From positions 3,472,001 through 3,536,000 of the forward strand of contig NZ_CP027665.1 in assembly GCF_003008555.2 (NCBI RefSeq): a stretch of 64,000 nucleotides of DNA, written 5' to 3'. Position 1 is the first letter of the stretch, and each line of letters begins with the position of its first letter. Shown here in pieces: positions 59,637 through 64,000 of this stretch. The position numbers and the translations under genes are program-made. The DNA comes from Pukyongiella litopenaei (GTDB taxonomy: Bacteria > Pseudomonadota > Alphaproteobacteria > Rhodobacterales > Rhodobacteraceae). The notes beneath the pieces are model-generated. The model was not told where the DNA came from, made no database searches, and saw only the letters and a program-made list of their open reading frames with translations.

Positions 59637-61187
59637 TCACCCCTGCAGGTGGATGTTGAACCGCGCCCGGATCGCCGCATCGGTTGCCGCGTCGAACCGC
59701 GCGGGCGCGGGCTCGGACAGGATCGCTTCCTTGCGGGCGGTGGCCCGGGCGATCAGGTCGGGTTTGCCCATCTCCGCCCATTGCTTGGGCGAGGTGCGGT
59801 CGCCGAGGGCGGGATAGACGTAATCCGCCTGCATCCGCCCCAGTGTCTGTTCGGTGCCCAGGTAATGGCCGCTGCCGCCCAGGCAGACCTCGGCGATCTG
59901 GTCCACGGCCAGCGTGTCCTCGGTCACCTCGATGCCGCGCACGCAGCGCAGCGCCTGGCCGATGAGATCGTCGCCCAGGATCAGGCTTTCATGGCAAAAC
60001 CCCAGCAGCGAGGCGTGCATGCCGGCGGCCTCGTAGACCATGTTCAACCCCGAAAGCCCGGCCATCACGTTCGAACACATCTGTTCCCAGCCCGCCTGCA
60101 TGTCCGGCAGTTTCGCATCCGCGATCCCCGCCGCCGCGCCGCCGGGCAGGTCGTAGAACCGGTGCATCTGCGCGCAGCCCGCCGTCAGCAGCGCCTGTTC
60201 GCCCGACCCGCCGGTCATCGCGCCGGTGCGCAGGTCGAGCCCGAAGGGCCAGGTGCCAAAGATCGCGGGCGCGCCGGGCTGCACCGCATTGACATAGACC
60301 AGCCCGGCCAGGCATTCGGCCACCGCCTGCACGATCGCGCCCGCGATCGTCGCCGGCGCAGTGGCCCCGGCCATGCCCGCCGACAGCAGCAGCACCGGCA
60401 TCCCGCCCCGGATGCAGTTTTCCATCACCTGGCAGGCTTCGGTCGCGAATTTCATCGGCGGAACGACGAAACAGTTGGAGTTGCTGACGAAGGGCCGCGC
60501 CCGCCAGGCCTCTTCGCCCCCGGCGATCATGTGCAGCATTTCCAGCGCGTCGGCCACGAATCCCGGCTCGGTGAACGAGGTGCCGACATGTTTTGTGGTG
60601 CCGGAACAGCAGGCATAGATGGTGTTCAGGTCCATGTCCCGGTTGTCGGGAATGTCGCGGCAGACCATCGGGCGCTGCAGGAAATGGATATTGTCGAGCC
60701 GGTCCGCGATACGGGCGGCATCGTGCAGGTCCTGCACCGTGCTGTCGCGATAGCTGCGCCCGTCCGCGTCGACCATGTGCACCGCCGCGCCGGCGGTGCC
60801 GTAATGCACGCGGGTGCCGCCGAGGTCCAGATCATGGGCCGGATCGCGGCCATGCAACGTGACGGACCGGTTGGCCCGTGCCAGCGTATCCTCGACAAGG
60901 GCGCGGGGAAAGCGCAGGCGTCCGTCATCGCCCAGCGTGCAGCCCGCGCCGGTCAGATACGCGATCCCGCTGGGCGGGGCATCCGCCAGCCCGATCCGGT
61001 CGAGCGCATCGAGCGCCGCGCCGTGGATCTTCTGCATGTCGGTATCGGCAAGCGGGCGATAGAGCCCGCCTTCGAGGCCGGGGCGCACCGGGCGCAGGTG
61101 ATCGGGCAGGGCGCTGGCGCGGGCGGCGCGGCGGGCAGCGCGGCCGCCGCTGCGCGAGGCCGCTCGTGGTCTGGTCTGGTCATTCAT
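59637..61187 (-). CDS. MttB-superfamily (trimethylamine methyltransferase family) protein, non-pyrrolysine
   Basis: A 516-residue TIM-barrel methyltransferase of the MttB superfamily, which moves a methyl group from a quaternary or tertiary amine to a corrinoid protein. Typical segments are TSFTEPGFVADALEMLHMIAGG, SAGMAGATAPATIAGAIVQAVAE and LRTGAMTGGSGEQALL. The frame has no in-frame amber codon and no pyrrolysine genes were seen, so it belongs to the non-Pyl group that includes glycine betaine methyltransferases. The first 25 residues are basic and low-complexity. A matching corrinoid protein is not in the window; the RACo-like activator is at 24500-26545. Confidence 0.87.
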   Translation of the reverse strand: MNDQTRPRAASRSGGRAARRAARASALPDHLRPVRPGLEGGLYRPLADTDMQKIHGAALDALDRIGLADAPPSGIAYLTGAGCTLGDDGRLRFPRALVEDTLARANRSVTLHGRDPAHDLDLGGTRVHYGTAGAAVHMVDADGRSYRDSTVQDLHDAARIADRLDNIHFLQRPMVCRDIPDNRDMDLNTIYACCSGTTKHVGTSFTEPGFVADALEMLHMIAGGEEAWRARPFVSNSNCFVVPPMKFATEACQVMENCIRGGMPVLLLSAGMAGATAPATIAGAIVQAVAECLAGLVYVNAVQPGAPAIFGTWPFGLDLRTGAMTGGSGEQALLTAGCAQMHRFYDLPGGAAAGIADAKLPDMQAGWEQMCSNVMAGLSGLNMVYEAAGMHASLLGFCHESLILGDDLIGQALRCVRGIEVTEDTLAVDQIAEVCLGGSGHYLGTEQTLGRMQADYVYPALGDRTSPKQWAEMGKPDLIARATARKEAILSEPAPARFDAATDAAIRARFNIHLQG

Positions 61188-61542
61188 CGGGACGGTCCCT
61201 GGACAATGGGGTAGGGCGGGGGAAGGGCGGGTTCAGGCCCGTCCGGGCTGTCCGCGTGCCGCGCGCCCGCGCGCGGCCCCGATGGTCCGCCGGATCAGAT
61301 CGATCTTGGAATTCCGGCCGTGCATATGTCCTCGCTCCCTGCACCAGTCTGCCCCGGCGGGCGGGCCTGTCTGTCCCGTTTGCGACGCGGAGGGGTGACG
61401 CAAACCCGCCGGTCAGCGCCCGGCAGGGACGGTCGCGTCATCCGGAACCGCCGCTTGCCATGAAAATTGGCCAAGGGCGCTTGACGGGGGCAGGACGGGG
61501 CCATAAGAGGTGCGAACGCTCACGTCAGTGGGCGGGCAGCGG
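61188..61542. other. Gene-poor interval between mttB and tRNA-Asp
   Basis: About 355 bases without a confident gene. It contains the short open frame 61233-61325 on the minus strand, described separately. No palindrome, IS end or other tRNA was recognised here. Confidence 0.5.
61233..61325 (-). CDS. Possible 30-residue basic peptide upstream of mttB
   Basis: ATG 61325 is preceded by GAGCGAGGACAT, a plausible ribosome site. The 30-residue product (MHGRNSKIDLIRRTIGAARG then more Ala/Arg/Gly) is very basic with no cysteines. It lies in the same orientation as mttB, 45 bases upstream of its start. It is short enough to be chance; the ribosome site and the N-terminal amphipathic look are the only supports. 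Confidence 0.25.
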   Translation of the reverse strand: MHGRNSKIDLIRRTIGAARGRAARGQPGRA

Positions 61543-61619
61543 GCGGTTGTAGCTCAGTTGGTTAGAGTACCGGCCTGTCACGCCGGGGGTCGCGGGTTCG
61601 AGCCCCGTCAACCGCGCCA
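61543..61619 (+). tRNA. tRNA-Asp (anticodon GUC), copy 1
   Basis: A 77-base tRNA: acceptor GCGGTTG with CAACCGC, D-arm AGCTCAGTTGGTTAGAG, anticodon loop CTGTCAC giving GUC, T-arm GTTCGAGCC, encoded CCA. It is identical to the second copy 37 bases downstream. Confidence 0.97.
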
Positions 61620-61656
61620 CTGCTGCCAGACCCGGCCCGGGAAGGGCAAGAGATGC

Positions 61657-61733
61657 GCGGTTGTAGCTCAGTTGGTTAGAGTACCGGCCTGTCACGCCGG
61701 GGGTCGCGGGTTCGAGCCCCGTCAACCGCGCCA
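61657..61733 (+). tRNA. tRNA-Asp (anticodon GUC), copy 2
   Basis: Identical over all 77 bases to the copy at 61543, separated by 37 unrelated bases. Such tandem duplication raises dosage of an abundant tRNA and is common. Confidence 0.97.
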
Positions 61734-61799
61734 TTTCTTCACGGCAATCCCCTGAGTCCAATCCGCGCGATCCGCCGCCATGGCCGGGGATCTGCGGGG

Positions 61800-62231
61800 T
61801 CAGTGCTGCGTGACCCAGACCCCGGCGCCCATCAGCGCGATACCGGCGGCGCGGGTGGCCGTAAGCGGGCTGACCTGCGCGCCAAACAGGCCGAAATGGT
61901 CGATCAGCGCAGCGCTCAGCAATTGCCCCAGCAGCACGAAGAACACCGCGTTTCCGACGCCGAAGACCGGCGCCACATAGGTGATCGACAGGACGTAGAA
62001 CGCCACCAGGAGACCGGCCAGGAACAGGTGCCTTGGGGCCGCCGGCGCCCGCGACAGCGCCTGGGGGCCGGTCACCAGTGTCGCGACCGCCGCGGCACCC
62101 AGGGCAACCATGAACAGAATCGCCCCCGCCGCCGCCGGCGAGCCGATCACCTTGCCCAGCTGGGCGTTCAACGCGGCAAGCACCGGAATGCCGATGCCGG
62201 CCGCCAGCATGATCAGCGCATAATGGGTCAT
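61800..62231 (-). CDS. Small DMT-family transporter (YdcZ/DUF606-like)
   Basis: A 143-residue membrane protein with about five helices, half the size of ordinary DMT transporters. The DUF606 features are IGIPVLAALNAQLGKVIGSPAAAGAILFMVALGA and VGNAVFFVLLGQLLSAALIDHFGLFG. Members probably act as dimers. ATG 62231 is chosen with GGAGGCGGG just before it; upstream residues look non-coding. It is divergent from the cytochrome pair. Substrate unknown. Confidence 0.85.
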   Translation of the reverse strand: MTHYALIMLAAGIGIPVLAALNAQLGKVIGSPAAAGAILFMVALGAAAVATLVTGPQALSRAPAAPRHLFLAGLLVAFYVLSITYVAPVFGVGNAVFFVLLGQLLSAALIDHFGLFGAQVSPLTATRAAGIALMGAGVWVTQH

Positions 62232-62334
62232 CCCGCCTCCGAATTCCGGTCCCGCTTGATCGGGATCATTGCGATCCTGCGGCGCCGGCACAAGTCTCGT
62301 GTTGAACCGTGCCACAAACAGGGAGACCGAACCC

Positions 62335-62742
62335 ATGCGACCAACCCAGCTGATACCGGCGGTCACGCTGGCCCTGATGACGGCAGCGCCCGCAGCCATG
62401 GCACAGGATACCGGGGCGGGCGAAGCCGATTACCGCGCCCATTGCGCGACCTGCCACGGGATCGAGGCAACGGGGCATGGGCCGATGGCGGGGGTGATGC
62501 TGATCGCGCCTGCCGACCTGACCGGGCTCAGCGCGGGCAATGGCGGGGTGTTTCCCACCGAACGGGTGGTCCGGCGGATCGACGGGCGCGATCCCCTGGT
62601 CAGCCATGGCAGCCCGATGCCGGTCTATGGCGATTTCTTCGAGGGCAGCGGTGCGGCGCTGAAGACGCCCGATGGCCAGCCGATTCTGACCAGCCAGCCG
62701 ATTGTTGACCTTGTCGCCTTCCTGATTTCCATTCAGAAATGA
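62335..62742 (+). CDS. Periplasmic c-type cytochrome
   Basis: A 135-residue monohaem cytochrome c. A signal peptide ends near AMAQ (about residue 24), the haem site is CATCHG (Cys37, Cys40, His41), and MPVYGDFF downstream likely supplies the axial methionine. The start ATG 62335 follows GGGAGACC. It is the first of a tandem pair; the second gene begins 29 bases after its stop and is clearly related in layout. Confidence 0.92.
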   Translation: MRPTQLIPAVTLALMTAAPAAMAQDTGAGEADYRAHCATCHGIEATGHGPMAGVMLIAPADLTGLSAGNGGVFPTERVVRRIDGRDPLVSHGSPMPVYGDFFEGSGAALKTPDGQPILTSQPIVDLVAFLISIQK

Positions 62743-62771
62743 CCTGACCGAAACAGAAAAGACGCCTCTGC

Positions 62772-63176
62772 ATGACCCGCCCCTATATGTTCGCCGCCCT
62801 GCCGGCCCTTGCGATTGCCGCGGCCTGCGCCGTCGATGGCATGCCCGATGCCACCGAGGGCGCGCAGCTCTTTGCCAGCAACTGCACCGGCTGCCATGGC
62901 AGCGATGCAGGCGGCGGCGTCGTTCTGGCGGACGGGCGCAAGACGCCGGACCTGACCACGATCGCCGCCCGCAACGGCGGCCGGTTCCCGCGCGCGGCGG
63001 TGCTGTCGCAGATCGACGGCTACGGGCAGGACCGGACCGGGCTGGCGGAGATGCCGGAATATGGCTCGCTGCTCGAGGGCGAGCTGGTTCCGGTGGACGT
63101 GGACGGGACGCTGACCCCGACGCCGCGCCCGCTGGCCGCGTTGCTGGCCTATCTGGAAAGCATCCAGACGGAATAG
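62772..63176 (+). CDS. c-type cytochrome, probable lipoprotein
   Basis: A 134-residue monohaem cytochrome c. The signal region ends in a lipobox-like AAAC (Cys19), suggesting a lipid anchor. The haem site is CTGCHG (Cys38, Cys41, His42), and MPEYGS may give the methionine ligand. The repeated layout (N-GG-xFP...IDG...MPxYG...LAAxLxSIQ) shows it is a paralogue of the preceding gene. The stop abuts the convergent peptidase-like gene. Confidence 0.9.
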   Translation: MTRPYMFAALPALAIAAACAVDGMPDATEGAQLFASNCTGCHGSDAGGGVVLADGRKTPDLTTIAARNGGRFPRAAVLSQIDGYGQDRTGLAEMPEYGSLLEGELVPVDVDGTLTPTPRPLAALLAYLESIQTE

Positions 63177-63884
63177 TCAGGCGCAGATACCGCCCAGTTC
63201 CGCGCCTCTCCACGGCAGGAATACATCGCTTTCGCGCCCCCGCGCGGGCAGGTCGGCGACCGGAAAGGCGCCCTTCAGCATGGCATGCAGCCGCCTGGTG
63301 CGCGCCGCCTGCGGGGCCAGCGCGCGGCAACACACATATTCCTCGACGATGGCCCCCTGTTGTTCATATCCGAAAGACAGGAACGCGGGCGCACCGTCGA
63401 GATCGAACAGGTAAGGGTCGTCGGACCGGCCATGTTCGGCTGCCGCGCGCAACGGGGAATAGCCGGTGACCCGGCGGTTCTGCCATTGCCAGACATGGGT
63501 CATCTCATGGGCGAACAGCATCGCCGGAACCAGATGCACCTGCTCCGGCCAGCCCTTCAGGTAGTCGTCGAGATACCAGTCGTCGGTGAAATGCACGGTG
63601 TTGAGCAGTGCGACGGCGGCGGGGCGAACGGTGACGGTATCGCCCTCGGAGGGCGGCAGGATCCGTTCCCGGCAGCTCTTGCGGGGACGGGCCTGGCGGC
63701 GGAAGGTGACCGAGTTCAGCGGCGCGCCGGAAACGAGGCGCACGCGGGCGGTGTCGATCGCACCGCCCTGCAGCCGGGTGACGAACGCGGCCTCGCCCTC
63801 GGTCAGCCTGCGCCCGCAACCGGTGCTCAGCAGCACCAGCAGCAGCGGCAGAACCAGGCGGGCAGACAGGCGCAGCGTCGGCAC
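63177..63884 (-). CDS. Zinc-peptidase-like lipoprotein (HEMTH motif)
   Basis: A 235-residue exported protein with a lipobox (LLSTGC, Cys23). The HExxH zinc motif appears as HEMTH (126-130) in AMLFAHEMTHVWQWQ, resembling the DUF4157 peptidase-like domain; a possible third ligand is in EEYVCCR. It should sit on the periplasmic face or outer membrane. GTG 63884 is used. It converges on the cytochrome pair and follows the partial gene at the window edge by about four bases. Confidence 0.75.
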   Translation of the reverse strand: MPTLRLSARLVLPLLLVLLSTGCGRRLTEGEAAFVTRLQGGAIDTARVRLVSGAPLNSVTFRRQARPRKSCRERILPPSEGDTVTVRPAAVALLNTVHFTDDWYLDDYLKGWPEQVHLVPAMLFAHEMTHVWQWQNRRVTGYSPLRAAAEHGRSDDPYLFDLDGAPAFLSFGYEQQGAIVEEYVCCRALAPQAARTRRLHAMLKGAFPVADLPARGRESDVFLPWRGAELGGICA

Positions 63885-63888
63885 GGGA

Positions 63889-64000
63889 TCAGAGGCTCAT
63901 GGCCAGAACCCGGCTGATCTCGGTCAGTGACCGGCCGGACTGGTCCATCCATGTGTTGAACGCGCCCTGCACGGCGCGCATCGACGATTTCGATCCGGCG
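63889..64000 (-). CDS. Partial gene at the right edge, C-terminal end only
   Basis: The last 36 codons before the stop at 63889-63891 read as protein (SSMRAVQGAFNTWMDQSGRS and a helical tail ending VLAMSL). The start is beyond the window. The helical, glutamine-containing tail is compatible with a phasin-like granule protein, but the piece is too short to assign. It lies four bases upstream of the peptidase-like gene in the same orientation. Confidence 0.55.
   Translation of the reverse strand, partial: AGSKSSMRAVQGAFNTWMDQSGRSLTEISRVLAMSL

Noticed and set aside
59582-59817. Open frame starting MSLNGETGWGVSAPH overlapping the nrdJ terminator
   Set aside because: It reads through the terminator hairpin and then runs antisense to mttB; no ribosome-site or conservation evidence available here.
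61543-61733. Tandem tRNA genes as a mobile-element attachment site
   Set aside because: No integrase, no fragment of tRNA 3' end beyond the two complete copies, and no change of gene style next to them.

Overview
The window is about 64 kb of GC-rich, gene-dense DNA from an alphaproteobacterium, most likely a member of the Rhodobacterales (Roseobacter group). Support comes from the gene content (class II ribonucleotide reductase, CckA, PqiABC, DUF6455 and DUF6314 proteins, a sulfotransferase-like gene divergent from recA), from two alphaproteobacterial SOS boxes of the form GTTC-N7-GTTC upstream of recA and lexA, from a CtrA-type box, and from a Rhodobacterales-like intergenic palindrome. No rRNA operon, insertion sequence, prophage or CRISPR array was seen. 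All identifications come from reading the sequence; no database search was run.

Layout. 1-2.5 kb: end of a metal-ion (Mn/Zn/Fe) ABC importer. 2.6-3.4 kb: an atypical alpha/beta-hydrolase-like gene that looks 5'-decayed. 3.4-7.4 kb: pqiA1-pqiA2-pqiB-pqiC lipid-transport operon (minus). 7.4-8.7 kb: a doubly membrane-anchored TAXI protein. 8.8-9.9 kb: a divergent mercury-type mini-system (merR facing a MerT-like membrane protein and an 11-cysteine protein) with a textbook MerR operator. 9.9-15.4 kb: aconitase, DUF1223, lipid A-type acyltransferase and an EamA transporter. 15.5-19.8 kb: a three-gene ABC importer of the 2-aminoethylphosphonate/Fe3+ type. 20-23.2 kb: bioY, an FNR-box-associated DUF6455 gene, DUF6314, purB and a tiny secreted protein. 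23.3-26.6 kb: an orphan FliG-like protein and a RACo-like corrinoid activator. 26.8-31.8 kb: guaB, an RsmB-like methyltransferase and cckA. 31.8-36.8 kb: sulfotransferase, recA, alaS, DUF1330. 37-46.5 kb: tRNA-Thr, gltA, gltX, comEC, lexA, moeA, moaC, trpC and trpD. 46.8-53.8 kb: divergent polysaccharide deacetylase, ppiD, aminotransferase, gpt, LysE, fabI, pdxH. 53.9-59.6 kb: double cold-shock protein, DUF192, tRNA-Pro, a complex 680-bp regulatory region and nrdJ. 59.6-64 kb: MttB-family methyltransferase, two identical tRNA-Asp genes, a small DMT transporter, two tandem cytochromes c and a zinc-peptidase-like lipoprotein.

How parts work together. Most of the window is housekeeping: TCA cycle (acnA, gltA), purine synthesis and salvage (purB, guaB, gpt), tRNA charging (alaS, gltX), molybdopterin (moaC, moeA), tryptophan (trpC, trpD), fatty acid and envelope functions (fabI, ppiD, acyltransferase, PqiABC). 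RecA and LexA form one SOS circuit. CckA belongs to the CtrA phosphorelay, and a CtrA-type box lies upstream of nrdJ. The MttB-family methyltransferase and the RACo-like protein belong to one kind of corrinoid methyl-transfer chemistry although they lie 33 kb apart.

Most worth a second look: the MerR mini-operon with a cysteine-rich partner and no reductase; the trpC reading frame that runs into moaC, apparently from a one-base change in a six-G run; the absence of trpE and trpG beside trpDC; and the repeat-rich region upstream of nrdJ.
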